52,868 nt of DNA. It comes from Deltaproteobacteria bacterium (GTDB lineage Bacteria > Myxococcota_A > UBA9042). The DNA lies in contig JACKFC010000033.1 in assembly GCA_020632665.1 (NCBI GenBank), forward strand, positions 1-52,868. The letters run 5' to 3'. The notes beneath the pieces are model-generated. The model was given only the letters and a program-made list of their open reading frames with translations. It was not told the origin of the DNA and did no database searches. Every line of letters begins with the position of its first letter. Positions within the stretch are counted from its first letter, which is position 1. Position numbers and translations under genes: made by a program. This document shows positions 25,937 through 36,349 of the stretch, one piece after another.

Positions 25937-25938
25937 CT

Positions 25939-26727
25939 TCAGGATCCCCCTGACCAGTCCCGTAGAAGACACGCAACCGGAGTGACGTCATACAGGACGG
26001 GCAATTCGGATTCGGATTCGGCTTTCGTCTTCTCGAACCGCAGCAGGCGCATATTCAGTTGCGCAGGCAAGATTGGGGGAAAGGCATTGTAGAATGACCC
26101 CGTGTCGAGCATCAGAACACCGTGCGACACCACTGGTTCGCGGCGAGCGGACGCTGGTGCAAGACTCGTGCAACCAGAAAGGAGGCTCACCCTGTCATAT
26201 TGACACTCCGGTGCAGGCTTCAGGCACAACACATGGATTTGGTCATCGTGCCCATACCCAATCGGCCACGCTTGAGACTCCAGATCATGAAAATGCGATA
26301 ACGGCCCAGACGCTCTCGCGCTCGTTGTGGCCCCTTCGAGTACCAGCGACGGCCCGCCTGTCGTGTGCGACAGCGCAACCGCCGCCGGGTTGTCCTTCGG
26401 CCGCCAATGCACCTCGAGCTTGACGAAGTACGTCGCCCGCCACGTGCTCTTCACCTTGCCCTGAACTTCGGACCTCGACTCCGAGATCACGACATCCAAC
26501 AGCCGGCACTGAATCTGCGGCAATCCGGCCCGCCCGAGCGCTGGATCGGGTCGCTGCCAACTCTCACTCCTCGCTTTGATGGGCGCGGCGGGGTCGTGGA
26601 CGTGGGCGTAGGACCACACTCGCTCCGATCGTGCTCGCCCGGACGAGCTGCCGCCTGCGGTGGTCAACCCGGGGATGGCCGCGCACCCGGCCAGGGCGAC
26701 CATCCACACGGTCGCAAAGTGCTTCAT
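25939..26727 (-). CDS. Lipoprotein, 262 aa (cassette paralogue)
   Basis: ATG at 26727 overlaps the stop of the giant gene by four bases (ATGA), so translation is probably coupled. The signal peptide is short and ends in a good lipobox (ALAGC, Cys15). The mature part begins with a WSYAHVHDP segment and contains a GLPQIQCRLLDV core followed by strands (ATYFVKLEVHWRP) and a second Cys-containing half. It shares these marks with the next gene downstream and, more weakly, with the lipoprotein at 37916-38755. The family is not recognised. Two or three copies in one cassette suggest related envelope subunits around the same apparatus. Confidence 0.75.
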   Translation of the reverse strand: MKHFATVWMVALAGCAAIPGLTTAGGSSSGRARSERVWSYAHVHDPAAPIKARSESWQRPDPALGRAGLPQIQCRLLDVVISESRSEVQGKVKSTWRATYFVKLEVHWRPKDNPAAVALSHTTGGPSLVLEGATTSARASGPLSHFHDLESQAWPIGYGHDDQIHVLCLKPAPECQYDRVSLLSGCTSLAPASARREPVVSHGVLMLDTGSFYNAFPPILPAQLNMRLLRFEKTKAESESELPVLYDVTPVACLLRDWSGGS

Positions 26728-29700
26728 GTGGTGCCCGCCGCTGGACTCATCTGCATCGGCGTGATCGACACATCACCGGCCTCGAGCTCGATGATCGGCG
26801 GCGGCGTCACCACGCGTAGCATCGTTGACGCAAGGACGGTGCCGGTGTCGCCATCGCTCGACTCCAAAGGAACAGCCGCAGCGAAGGCCGGGCTGCCCTC
26901 GATCGAGCCCGGATCGCGAACCCGCCGCAACGCCAACCGCAACGTCTCCGCATCCGCCAGCGGCGATCCGGCACCCGCGCTGGTGTTCCAGAGCGCGAAC
27001 AGTCGGGTCCCGTCGGCGCTGCGGAGCAATCGGGTTGGTGAGGCCGCACCTGGGCCAGCGAGCCGCTCGGTCTGCGCGTCTGCCGCGACGAAGCTGGCGT
27101 CGTGCAGCACCCGGCCGCCCCGGTCACGGAGACGAAGGCGCACCTGACTGGCACTCTGCCAGCAGAGCGCGGCGGCGTGATCGGCCCCCATGGCCCAGAC
27201 GCGACCAGGCCCTGACGTTGCGGCGAGCGCGGGAGCCACCACCTGCACGGCTTCGCCACGTCGAGCCGGGCAGCTTCGAGCGGCGGAGCGCGCGATCGTC
27301 GCGAAGCCCGGCTCTTCGGCCCACAACGCAGAGATCGCGAACGGCGCGTGGCCGACGCGACCGAGTCGGATCGGCCACGGCGCGTCGCTCGGCAGCGCGG
27401 TCTGGACAACCGCCCGCGCGTCGCCGTCGTCGTAGAGGGTCACCACGTCGCCGCGACGCTGCAGCGCGAACACGCCGCGCTTGCTCTTGCGTTCCGTCAT
27501 AGGCAATGCCGGCTGCCAGAGCGTCGCGGGCTTGCCGTCCACCATGGCCAGCGCGAGCAGCGAGGGATCGACCGCGGCGCCGCTCAGTTGCAGCCGCACG
27601 CTCGCCTGCTCCTGCTGCCCCACCTGGCCGACTTGACCGACCGGTCCCAGACCGAGCCACAGGCTTCCGGGCGTGATGGGTGAGGGCTGCAACTGCTCCC
27701 AACCCAGCACGAGCAGGCCGCCGTCGTGCAGGCTGGCGCTGGTCGCGGCCGACCACAACTTCGAAGTCGCGTCACCATCCCAAAGGGGCACGAACTCGGC
27801 ACCGCCTTGCGTGGTCGCGCCGCCGCTCGCCTTCGTCGCGACCGGCTGGGTGGCGTCGCTGATCTCCCAGCTATTCCACACCCCGAAGTCGCGGAAGAGC
27901 GTCCCGGAGCCCCCGCCAACGGAGACGCCGACGTGCCCAGGTCCGGCGACCGAGGCGCCGAGGGCGGCCCAGCCGCCGGTCGGTACGTCGAGCAACGCGA
28001 TCCCGTCGACGCAGGCGCGCAGCCGTTCGTTGCGACTCCACGCAGTCCAGCGCATCCAGCCATCCGGGCATTCGGACCATTCCCCCGCCGCGAGGACGTG
28101 CGGCTTTGCCTTGGAGCCTTGCCCCGTCGCGCTCGAGGCCGGCTTGATGCGCAGCACAAGGCGCCAACTCGCCGCGACTGCCGCGGTCTCGTCCGGGTTA
28201 CGGTCGACCTCGAATGTCAGCCACCAAGTCGCAGCGCTCGCGATGACCATGCCGGCGCTGCCGTCGACCATGCGCACGCTCACCGAGACGCACAGCTCCG
28301 CCAGATCGTCCACCGGCATCAGCAGCTCGCGTTGCGCGGTGGCGTTCTGCGGGTAGAAGACCGCACCGTCACTGGCCCAGCCCTTCGAGGTGCCGGCGAG
28401 ACCGGAGGTCGCCGCGGTGCGGCTCTGCCCGAGCGCGTGCCCGGCTCCATCGAAGTAGCCGGGCAGCCAAGCGCCGCTGTTCATGCCGATCGGCGCGCTG
28501 AAGCCGAGGGCCCGCTCCGTGATGGCCAGCGGCCAGACGACCACATCGGAGAAGGCAACAGCGTCCGTGCCGGCCGCGACGAGCGCGATGCCGCTGCCGT
28601 AGGACGGAGGAACCGCCGTCTCGCAGACCAGCGCCCCTTGCAACCAGACTGATAGGCGTTCGCCGCGACAGCGGACCTGCAGGTGGGTCTGGGCACCAGC
28701 GCCGGCCGGATGAACCGCGTCGGCGGCAAGGTCGACCACGGCCAGCTGTGTCGACTTACCCGCCTGTACGGCGCGGACAGCGAGCGCGGCCCCGCCGTCT
28801 GCCTTGCGCTGCACGAGCACCCCGACGTGGTCTACAGGCCCCTGCCACCGCAGCGCGACGCCTGCCTCGCCAAGTTCGGAGCTGGCGATGCACAGCTCGG
28901 CGCGGACGTCGCTCGCCGAGGCGGTGTCGGGCAGCACCGCGAACGAAGCCGCCGCGCCGCCGGCGCCTTGATTCGTCTGCAGCGGCCGGGATTGCAGGAG
29001 CTGCCCGCGCGCAAGCGTCCAACGCGAGGGTTGGGCGAGGTCGGTGCTGTCGGTGATCGCGAAGGGCCCGGCGAAGCGGACGCTCTCGACCTTCCACGCG
29101 CCCTCGGTGTCGAGCGCCAGCAGCGTAGGCGAGGCGGCGCTCGAGTCGCCATGCCATGGCCCGAGCGTCGCGAGCGTCAGGGCCGAGACGATGGCTGTGC
29201 CTTGTAGCAGCTCGAGGCCGGTTCGGCCTGCGCCATTGCAGGTGGCGCTCAGGCAGGCCCAGGCGAGCTTGCCGTTGATGCTCACCGCGATCTGCGCTCC
29301 CAGCGCGGCGATCTCGACCTCGAACGACGGCCCCGCGGGGACCAGCGCTGCGGCGTCCGTGCCGCCGGCGAGGGCGTTGGCCAGCGGATTGTCTTGCTCC
29401 GGCGTCGGCTCGAAGGCGGAGACCGCCAACGTCGTGGCGCTTTGTGGTCGTCCCAGGCGAATCTCGAGTTGCTGTGGCGCACCTTCGGCGCTGCCGCCGC
29501 CGCCCGAGCGGAGAACGATGTTCGAGACGGCGCCGATCGAGAGCGACACCGTTGCGCGCAGCCGCAGCCCGCTGACCGCTGGGGCGTCGAGCCACGCAAC
29601 GCCGGGCTCGCTGGTCGGCGTGACGCCACCGAAGAGGCCGACCTCGGTCGCCGTCCAGGTTTCGCCTGCCCCCGGATCGATCTGCAGTCCTGTGCGGGCG

Positions 29701-32700
29701 GCCAAGCCGGGCGACATGCGCCAGAGTGGACCGCTGCGCACCTCCGGGCCTGGCATCGTCCACAGCGGCGCGGGCTGCCCGGCGCGCAGGACCGGATCGC
29801 CGATCGTCTCGCGCTCGAGCGACATCCCGGCGAGGTCGAGGTCAGAGCGGACGCGAATCGTCGCTGCGGGGCTGACTGTGCTGGCCTGGTCACCGAGGGC
29901 GACGTCGCAGATGGACGCGCTGGTCGGCGCCTGCCGTTGTGGGGCGAGAGCGGCACCGGTCGCGGTCGCGGTGAGCGCCGTACGCCGCCAGTCGAGCTGC
30001 ATCGGCGACTCGAGCAGCACGCCGTCCATCGCCCCCGCCACCGAGAAGACCGAGGCGCGGACGCCATCTAGCGGCAGCGCCAGCGCGAGATTGAGCTGCC
30101 GCAGACGGTCGAGCAGCTCCTCGCACGCGGCGGTCTCTTGTGGCCCGGGAGGAGCCGGCGTCGGAGACCAGAGCGAGGCTGCGTAGAGCCAGGCGTTGAC
30201 GTCGCTCTTGCTGAGCGGCGCGCCCCAGGTCATGCCCGTGAGCTTGGGCGGCGCCGCGTCGGCGTGGAGCCGCGCGGCGAGGCCGTCGTGCGAATCGAGC
30301 AGATCTCCGAGGTTGGCGGCGGGAGCGACGCGTACCGGAAAGCGCAGGACCGGAGTTGAGGCGGCGTCGAGCGGCTCGACCCGCAGGTCGGCGACGACGA
30401 GCCCGGGCTGGCGCCAGCACCACGCGGCGACGCTGCCGGCGGTGGGGCGAGTGCTGGTCGCGTCGCGTAGGTCGAGCAGGCGTTGGTCGCCGAGCCAGGC
30501 GCGCAGGAGGGTCGCGCCGTCCGTCTCGCTGATCTCGAAGCTGAGCAAGATGGGGACGCTGGGCTCCGCCTTGACGTTGGCGAAGCCGAGCAACGCCTCG
30601 ATCTTGCCGTATCGACGGACGCACCGCAGCTCGGCTTTGTCCTGGTCCAACTCGAGCCGGTACCAGGCTTGCCCGTCGGCCGAGCGCCGCGCGACCAGGC
30701 CTGCCGCGCCATCCGCGCTGAGTTGCATCCAAGCGCTGAGGCGGACGTCGCTCCAGATCGCGGGATCGTTGAGCGGCGCGCCGCCTGGACCGGAAATCCC
30801 TTGCCAGACCAGCGACGATCCGACCCTGCCGAGCGCGTCGGCGTCGTTTGCGTTGCCCGTCTCACCCCAGCTCGCGACGGCGTCCGCGACGCCGGTATCG
30901 ACGACGGCCGCGAGGCGCTCGGGGACCGGGATGCGCAGCCATGTGCTTTGCAGCATCGGGGCTGTATCGATTTGCCAACCCGACGGCAGCGCGACGTTCT
31001 CGAAGGTCCCGGGCAACGACGGAATCTCCGTCTCTGGCCGAGGCGCAAAGGTCTCGCGGAGCAGCAACGGCGCCAATCGGGCCTCGCATCGCGTCGCCAC
31101 CGGCAGGCGCAGGCCCGGGACCGAAAGCGTGTCGCGCCGCCGCAGCGCGTCGGCATCGACACCCATCGCCGCCGCGATCTCCTTGACTTTCTCGGCCCAG
31201 GCCAGGTCGAGCTTGATCGATGGCGCAGGCTTGGTCGGGTCGGAAGGGCCGTCGGTCGCGAGCCAGCTGCCGAAGCGGGATGCGCGGCTGCCAGGTGGGA
31301 GGCCGTGCGGAGCCAAGATGACGCCGTCGGGCCCGACCAACGTCATCGCCAGATCGCGACGGGCCAGGCGATACATCCACTCGATCGCGTCTGCGTTGAA
31401 GTCGACGCAGACGTCGTCGTCACCGAAGATCACGTCGGCAGCGGACTCGATGCCGTCGTAGCGCCCCGGCGAGACCTGCTTCTGCTGTGGCGTGGGCAAC
31501 TCCACCGGCGCAGGCACGGTATGCGCGACGTAGGCATCGAGGGTGGAGAGCTCCTTCACGATGACGTCCGAGGGCGGCGACTCCGGTGGCAGCTCGAGGT
31601 CGAGACCGGCTGGCGCGGCGGCGGGAGAGGGGGTGGTCGTTGCGTCGCCAGAGTCGGCCGAGGCAGGCGGGCTCGGTGGCGTGGTCCCGGGCGGACCACT
31701 GGTCGAAAAGAACGCGTCTTCGACCAACTCCAGCGGCTTCGGTTGCGGCCCGTCGGCGAGAAGCCCCGAGGCTCCGGCCGTCAGTGCGACCCGCGTCGTG
31801 ATGCGCAGCCGGTAGGTTTGATCGGGCCAGAGCACCGTCGAGCGCTGCCCCCAGCGCGCAATGCTGGCCTCGATCACGCTTTGGTTGGCCAGCTTCAGGG
31901 CGTTCGAGCTCTCCGCCACGCTCGGGTCGCCAAAGACCCGTACTTCCTGCAGCCAGAGTTCGCCGCAGCAATACAGCTCCAGCTCGCTGAGCGGGCCGAG
32001 CCCCGAGGCGACGACACCGCTGGACGAGAGCGACGTAGCCGCGACGGCATCGGTCCAGCTTGCGTCGGCGCGCCGCGCCCGCCAGACGACGGCACCGCCA
32101 CCGAGCAGGCCGACCGCGACGTGATCGCTGGCGGCGGGAAGCTCGACTCGGACCAGCCGACTGAACGGCAAGCCGAGCTTCTGTACAGCCTGGATGACGG
32201 TCACCAACCCCTCGAGTTCGGCTTTCGGATCGAGCTCTCCGGCGTCGCCTTCGCTGGAGTCCGCTTGGCCGGCGTCGGCTCCACCGGCATCGGCTCCATC
32301 AGCATCGGCGCCGTGCCCGTCGCCGCCATCCGCGCCGTGGCCGTAGGGATCGTCGTCCATTGCGTCGTGCCAACCCCAACGGGCCTCGATCTGCTCGCGC
32401 GGGCAGCAGGCGAGCATCAACTCGTAGCAAGAGCAGCCGCAGCCAAAGGCGTGCAGGCCGGTGATGCACGAGCCGGCAGCGGCGATAGGCGGGGCGTCGA
32501 ACGGGACGTCGCTACCGTACCGGTCGTCGTCCGGCCAATTGCCGTCGCTGTCATCGTCGTTGCCGGTTTCGTCGTCGATGTCGTCGTTGGCGCCGTCGTC
32601 GTCGTGATTGCCGTTCCTGTCGCCCTTCCCATCGACGGACGCCACCGGCACAGCAGAGATCGTCGCGTCGAGCCAGAACAGCAGCGACGCGCCGAGCGCG

Positions 32701-35700
32701 CCAGACCCGTCGTCGCCGGAGAGGTCGAGCGCGGTCGCGTCGCCGACGGCGTCGAGCGGCAGCGCGTCGTCGCCGGTCCAGCTCAGCGTGATGCCGTCGG
32801 TGCTCGGGCCGCTATCGACCCAGCTCCCAGCGGGCATGCCCTCGAAATCGAGAACGAGGTCGGCGGCCATGACGAGGTCGCCGATTGGGCTGCCCGGCAC
32901 CGTCAGCAGGTCGGCGCCGGCGTTGGCGGAGGAGGAATGGGCGTCGAATTCGAGCGGGTTGTTCGAGAGCAGCCATAGCCGCTGGCGGTTGGTCTGTTGG
33001 GTCTGCACCTCGCCACCGTCTGGCGTCTGCACTGCGGGCATCGGCCCGATCGGCGGAAAGGGGCCCCACGCGCCGAAGACCGTGAGCTGCCCTGCGCCGG
33101 GCGCAACGCCAATGGGCGGCAGGTTCTGCTGGGCGTTGTCGCTCTGCCGAGCGACGACGAGCCAGGCGCCGCGCTCGGGCGACCAGCGGCAGAGCTCGAC
33201 CTCTCGGAGCTGGTAACTGGCCTGCGCCGGGCTCGCGGCGGGGGCCTTCGGATCGCCGATGGTGTCGATGGGCACGATGGCACCGCCGGCGAAGTCGCCG
33301 ACGCCGACCTCGGCGGGGTCTTGCATCGGTCGCGCGAAGGTGACCTGGATTCGCCCGTCCATCGGCACGCGCGGCAAGTTCGCGGGCGGTGGCGCGTCGT
33401 AGCGCACCAGCCATCCGTCCGGCTCGAGGACGGCTGAGTCGCCGAGCTCCGATGGCGTCGAGGATGGCGTGAGCATCCCGTCTGCGTTGGCCACCGTGGG
33501 CTGCAATCCGGCACCACGCTGCAGGCGCCATGCGCCGGTGGCGCGGGTGTGGCCGATGGTCACGGTCTGCACGGGCCTGGGCACCGGCGGCCAAGCGTCT
33601 GCCGTGGTCGCGGGCGGCGCGCCGGGCTGCGAGCCGGGTGCCGCCGGTGGGCTCCAGGAGAGGGAGATCTGCTTGCTCACGTCGGGAAGCGGCCAGGGCA
33701 GGTCGGCGGCGACCTTCAGCTTGCCTGCGATGCGGAAGGGCCGGAAGACATCTGCCTCGAGCTTGCTCTGCACCGAGAGCGAGAGCCCGTAGCCGCAGAC
33801 CTTGAGCCAGGCCTTGCCGTCGAGCGTCGCTTCGCCGTGAAAGTGCAGCGGACGCGGGCTGATGTGGACCATCGCGGCGATCCACAATTCGGCGCCGATC
33901 TTGACGACCTTGAAGTTCGCCTTCTTCGAGAACCCGAGCCGCGCGCCGGTGCGGATGCCCTGCTGCGGGTCGATCATGAAGTAGGCGGTGGCGTCCCACA
34001 GCTTGAAGATCCGCCCTGCGACGCGAGCCGCCATTGGCTCGTCCTTGCCGACGTAGAGGTGCCACTTCGAGGCGTCATCGAGGTCGAAGTAGGTCTCGGC
34101 ACTACCGGCGATGGTCAGGACGGTGCCGTTCGGGTCCTTGGCGTAGCGGGCGTCGAGGCCGAAGATGATCTCACGCTTGGCGAAATCGAAGGCCGCAAGT
34201 GCGCCGAACATCGGCTCGATCGCCTCATCGGCGAGCGCCTCACGCTTGGTCAGCAGGTTGGCGCGCCCTTCGAGCAGGACGACCGGGCCCGGCAGCAGGA
34301 AGAGCGCCAAGAAGCGGCCGGAAAAGGCATAGCCGTTGTCGCCGAGCGAGCCGACGGTCACGCCAGCGCCGATGACCATGGCGCCGTTTTGGAAGCCCCA
34401 TTTCGAGAGTGCCGAAACGCCTCGGGGCTTGGTGTCGTACCAGCCTCGGTTGGACTCCCAGCCCGGCGCGTACCAGGGCTGGTCCGGCAACTTGTTGGGG
34501 GCTTGGTTCAGGCCTGCGACCAGGGAGATGCCGTAGAGGTTGAGGCTGGGGGCGATCTGGACGCCGTCGCCGAGGTCGGCGTCGACGAAGGCGAGGAAGT
34601 AGGGGTCCGAGACGCCGGTCTTGGGGTTGGTGCGGCGGCCGATTCGGAATTTGGCGTTGAAGCGTTTGTTGGCGGATTTGAGGTTGAGGCCTCCGGTTCC
34701 TTCGAAGACTTTGTCTCCTGGGGAGTTGGGGTCGTTATACATCTTGAGGGAGGCTTTGGCTTCGAGGGTTGGGGTGTTGATCTCGATGGCGATGCCCTCG
34801 AAGGTTAGGCCAAGGAAGGTGTTCGAGCCGTCGGGGTTGGTTCGCCACCGGAGTTGGAGGCCGTCGATCGAGCCGCCTTGTTTGAGCTTGGGGTGGAGGT
34901 TGATGTCGGCCGAGAGGCGGGCACATCGGGTGCCCGGAGTGGGCTCGTCCAGAGAAGCCTGGCGTACCACGATTGTCGCGGGGCCGAGGGTCGCGCTGCT
35001 CGGGGCATCGAGTGCGAAGCGTGCGCCGCTGAAGTCGATGCCGTGGTTGTTCAAGGTCGCGTCGAGGTGACCTCGTAGTTTCAGTGTGGCTGCGCGGAGC
35101 TCGGCGGATGCCGTGAATGCGAGTTCGGGAGCTCCCGTAGTGCCGCGAAGGGCAAGGTTCGCTGCGGTTGCACGGAGCGAGAGTGGGCCGGCTTCGAAGA
35201 TGTTCCAAGGTAGCGCTGCCGGTGGCACGGGAGCTGACGCGGCGATTGTTCCATCCCGAGAAATCTGCCCCTTCACTGACAGCGTGTCTGCCAGCCCGAT
35301 GAGGCTTCCTGGGACTTGCAGGTCGATGCAGATCTGCTGCCATTTGCTGTCCTGTAGGGTTAGGCTGATCTGGAGGGCGATGTCGATGTCGAGGCCGAGT
35401 GCACGTGCCCCAATCTCGCCTCCAATGACTCCTGAGAGCCCGCCACTATCGACCTTGAAGTTGCTTGCAGTGAGCAGGGCTTCAGGATCGGTTGCATCGG
35501 AAGGCTGTCTAAGGAGTATGATCTCAGCGATTCCAAGACAGAATGAGCCGCTCGTGATCTCTTTGACGGGTGACAGGATCTCCACCTTGCCGTTGATCCC
35601 ACCAAGTCGTAGACTAAGCCCACTATCGCCAAGCCCTATATCGCTTGCAAAAACATCTCGCACAACAAGCGTAATCGAATTCGCTTCCAAGTCGAGCGTT

Positions 35701-36035
35701 CCGGAGCAGGTGCCCCAAGCGAACAACCCCACTGGAGGCGATGAAGCATCGCCATTCGTTGAGGCGGTACTACGAATGCTCAACACTGTGCTCAACTCAA
35801 TAGTATTTAAGCCTTTGGAGCTCCCGCACACAACCGAAATCTCTCCAACAGGACTATCATTGGGAGCGCCCACTACGACATCGAAATCGGACATCGACAC
35901 TAGAATTGGACCGCCGATTGTCATGAGATGAACGTAGGTTACGTTTTCACTTGACGCCAATGTGCGCATCTCAATGATCGTGCTGGGAAATATCTTCTTG
36001 AGGATTGATCTGAGATCATCAGACGCCTTAGACAT
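26724..36035 (-). CDS. Giant protein, DUF6603-like N-terminal half and LamG-like C-terminal half, 3103 aa
   Basis: ATG 36035 overlaps the stop of the small upstream frame (TGATG); GTG 36038 is the alternative. No signal peptide is visible. Residues about 380-860 contain long amphipathic strands (LNLYGISLVAGLNQ; FLALFLLPGPVVLLEGRANL; ETYFDLDDASKWHLYVGKDE; PFRIAGKLKVAADLPWPLPD) that I associate with DUF6603-type proteins. About 1130-1175 is an extreme Asp/Asn tract; about 1188-1213 is a Cys cluster (FGCGCSCYELMLACC); about 1225-1265 is Gly/Ala/Asp-rich. From about 1690 to 2930 at least four or five segments look like concanavalin/LamG sandwiches (YRLELDQDKAELRCVRR; VHIGVL-type strands). It is probably a secreted or surface structural or binding protein, exported by an unseen route. 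Confidence 0.75.
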   Translation of the reverse strand: MSKASDDLRSILKKIFPSTIIEMRTLASSENVTYVHLMTIGGPILVSMSDFDVVVGAPNDSPVGEISVVCGSSKGLNTIELSTVLSIRSTASTNGDASSPPVGLFAWGTCSGTLDLEANSITLVVRDVFASDIGLGDSGLSLRLGGINGKVEILSPVKEITSGSFCLGIAEIILLRQPSDATDPEALLTASNFKVDSGGLSGVIGGEIGARALGLDIDIALQISLTLQDSKWQQICIDLQVPGSLIGLADTLSVKGQISRDGTIAASAPVPPAALPWNIFEAGPLSLRATAANLALRGTTGAPELAFTASAELRAATLKLRGHLDATLNNHGIDFSGARFALDAPSSATLGPATIVVRQASLDEPTPGTRCARLSADINLHPKLKQGGSIDGLQLRWRTNPDGSNTFLGLTFEGIAIEINTPTLEAKASLKMYNDPNSPGDKVFEGTGGLNLKSANKRFNAKFRIGRRTNPKTGVSDPYFLAFVDADLGDGVQIAPSLNLYGISLVAGLNQAPNKLPDQPWYAPGWESNRGWYDTKPRGVSALSKWGFQNGAMVIGAGVTVGSLGDNGYAFSGRFLALFLLPGPVVLLEGRANLLTKREALADEAIEPMFGALAAFDFAKREIIFGLDARYAKDPNGTVLTIAGSAETYFDLDDASKWHLYVGKDEPMAARVAGRIFKLWDATAYFMIDPQQGIRTGARLGFSKKANFKVVKIGAELWIAAMVHISPRPLHFHGEATLDGKAWLKVCGYGLSLSVQSKLEADVFRPFRIAGKLKVAADLPWPLPDVSKQISLSWSPPAAPGSQPGAPPATTADAWPPVPRPVQTVTIGHTRATGAWRLQRGAGLQPTVANADGMLTPSSTPSELGDSAVLEPDGWLVRYDAPPPANLPRVPMDGRIQVTFARPMQDPAEVGVGDFAGGAIVPIDTIGDPKAPAASPAQASYQLREVELCRWSPERGAWLVVARQSDNAQQNLPPIGVAPGAGQLTVFGAWGPFPPIGPMPAVQTPDGGEVQTQQTNRQRLWLLSNNPLEFDAHSSSANAGADLLTVPGSPIGDLVMAADLVLDFEGMPAGSWVDSGPSTDGITLSWTGDDALPLDAVGDATALDLSGDDGSGALGASLLFWLDATISAVPVASVDGKGDRNGNHDDDGANDDIDDETGNDDDSDGNWPDDDRYGSDVPFDAPPIAAAGSCITGLHAFGCGCSCYELMLACCPREQIEARWGWHDAMDDDPYGHGADGGDGHGADADGADAGGADAGQADSSEGDAGELDPKAELEGLVTVIQAVQKLGLPFSRLVRVELPAASDHVAVGLLGGGAVVWRARRADASWTDAVAATSLSSSGVVASGLGPLSELELYCCGELWLQEVRVFGDPSVAESSNALKLANQSVIEASIARWGQRSTVLWPDQTYRLRITTRVALTAGASGLLADGPQPKPLELVEDAFFSTSGPPGTTPPSPPASADSGDATTTPSPAAAPAGLDLELPPESPPSDVIVKELSTLDAYVAHTVPAPVELPTPQQKQVSPGRYDGIESAADVIFGDDDVCVDFNADAIEWMYRLARRDLAMTLVGPDGVILAPHGLPPGSRASRFGSWLATDGPSDPTKPAPSIKLDLAWAEKVKEIAAAMGVDADALRRRDTLSVPGLRLPVATRCEARLAPLLLRETFAPRPETEIPSLPGTFENVALPSGWQIDTAPMLQSTWLRIPVPERLAAVVDTGVADAVASWGETGNANDADALGRVGSSLVWQGISGPGGAPLNDPAIWSDVRLSAWMQLSADGAAGLVARRSADGQAWYRLELDQDKAELRCVRRYGKIEALLGFANVKAEPSVPILLSFEISETDGATLLRAWLGDQRLLDLRDATSTRPTAGSVAAWCWRQPGLVVADLRVEPLDAASTPVLRFPVRVAPAANLGDLLDSHDGLAARLHADAAPPKLTGMTWGAPLSKSDVNAWLYAASLWSPTPAPPGPQETAACEELLDRLRQLNLALALPLDGVRASVFSVAGAMDGVLLESPMQLDWRRTALTATATGAALAPQRQAPTSASICDVALGDQASTVSPAATIRVRSDLDLAGMSLERETIGDPVLRAGQPAPLWTMPGPEVRSGPLWRMSPGLAARTGLQIDPGAGETWTATEVGLFGGVTPTSEPGVAWLDAPAVSGLRLRATVSLSIGAVSNIVLRSGGGGSAEGAPQQLEIRLGRPQSATTLAVSAFEPTPEQDNPLANALAGGTDAAALVPAGPSFEVEIAALGAQIAVSINGKLAWACLSATCNGAGRTGLELLQGTAIVSALTLATLGPWHGDSSAASPTLLALDTEGAWKVESVRFAGPFAITDSTDLAQPSRWTLARGQLLQSRPLQTNQGAGGAAASFAVLPDTASASDVRAELCIASSELGEAGVALRWQGPVDHVGVLVQRKADGGAALAVRAVQAGKSTQLAVVDLAADAVHPAGAGAQTHLQVRCRGERLSVWLQGALVCETAVPPSYGSGIALVAAGTDAVAFSDVVVWPLAITERALGFSAPIGMNSGAWLPGYFDGAGHALGQSRTAATSGLAGTSKGWASDGAVFYPQNATAQRELLMPVDDLAELCVSVSVRMVDGSAGMVIASAATWWLTFEVDRNPDETAAVAASWRLVLRIKPASSATGQGSKAKPHVLAAGEWSECPDGWMRWTAWSRNERLRACVDGIALLDVPTGGWAALGASVAGPGHVGVSVGGGSGTLFRDFGVWNSWEISDATQPVATKASGGATTQGGAEFVPLWDGDATSKLWSAATSASLHDGGLLVLGWEQLQPSPITPGSLWLGLGPVGQVGQVGQQEQASVRLQLSGAAVDPSLLALAMVDGKPATLWQPALPMTERKSKRGVFALQRRGDVVTLYDDGDARAVVQTALPSDAPWPIRLGRVGHAPFAISALWAEEPGFATIARSAARSCPARRGEAVQVVAPALAATSGPGRVWAMGADHAAALCWQSASQVRLRLRDRGGRVLHDASFVAADAQTERLAGPGAASPTRLLRSADGTRLFALWNTSAGAGSPLADAETLRLALRRVRDPGSIEGSPAFAAAVPLESSDGDTGTVLASTMLRVVTPPPIIELEAGDVSITPMQMSPAAGTT

Positions 36036-36349
36036 CACTTGGCAACCTCATCAGCATTCAAGGCTGGCTTGGGGTATTTGTGGCTAGCGCTGGACGTGCT
36101 GGTGTCGAACGGATTACGGACACTTCGGAAATCAGTCCAACCCGGTGCTTGTGACAGTCCCCTTGATCGTGGGCAGTCGCCTACGCACCATTTGGCGACC
36201 ACTGGAGACTCGGATCTCAAGGCGAGACAGTGCAGCATCATTGAAACCACGGTGCCGCGACTTTGGTCTTGCAGATTGAAGCCAAGCCACCTGGGGCCCA
36301 TGACAAGCGTCCTCCAGTGCATCCACCTCGATCTTGCAGCCAGCCCCAT
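36035..36349 (-). CDS. Possible 104-aa ORF bridging peptidase and giant genes
   Basis: This frame overlaps the 3' end of the peptidase gene by about 110 bases and ends exactly in the TGATG that starts the giant gene. That spacing suggests ribosomes may pass through it. It could instead be the out-of-frame 3' part of the peptidase gene after a frameshift. Its sequence has no recognised domain, and its ribosome site is weak (GGGATG). Base composition matches the AT-richer segment around it. Confidence 0.3.
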   Translation of the reverse strand: MGLAARSRWMHWRTLVMGPRWLGFNLQDQSRGTVVSMMLHCLALRSESPVVAKWCVGDCPRSRGLSQAPGWTDFRSVRNPFDTSTSSASHKYPKPALNADEVAK

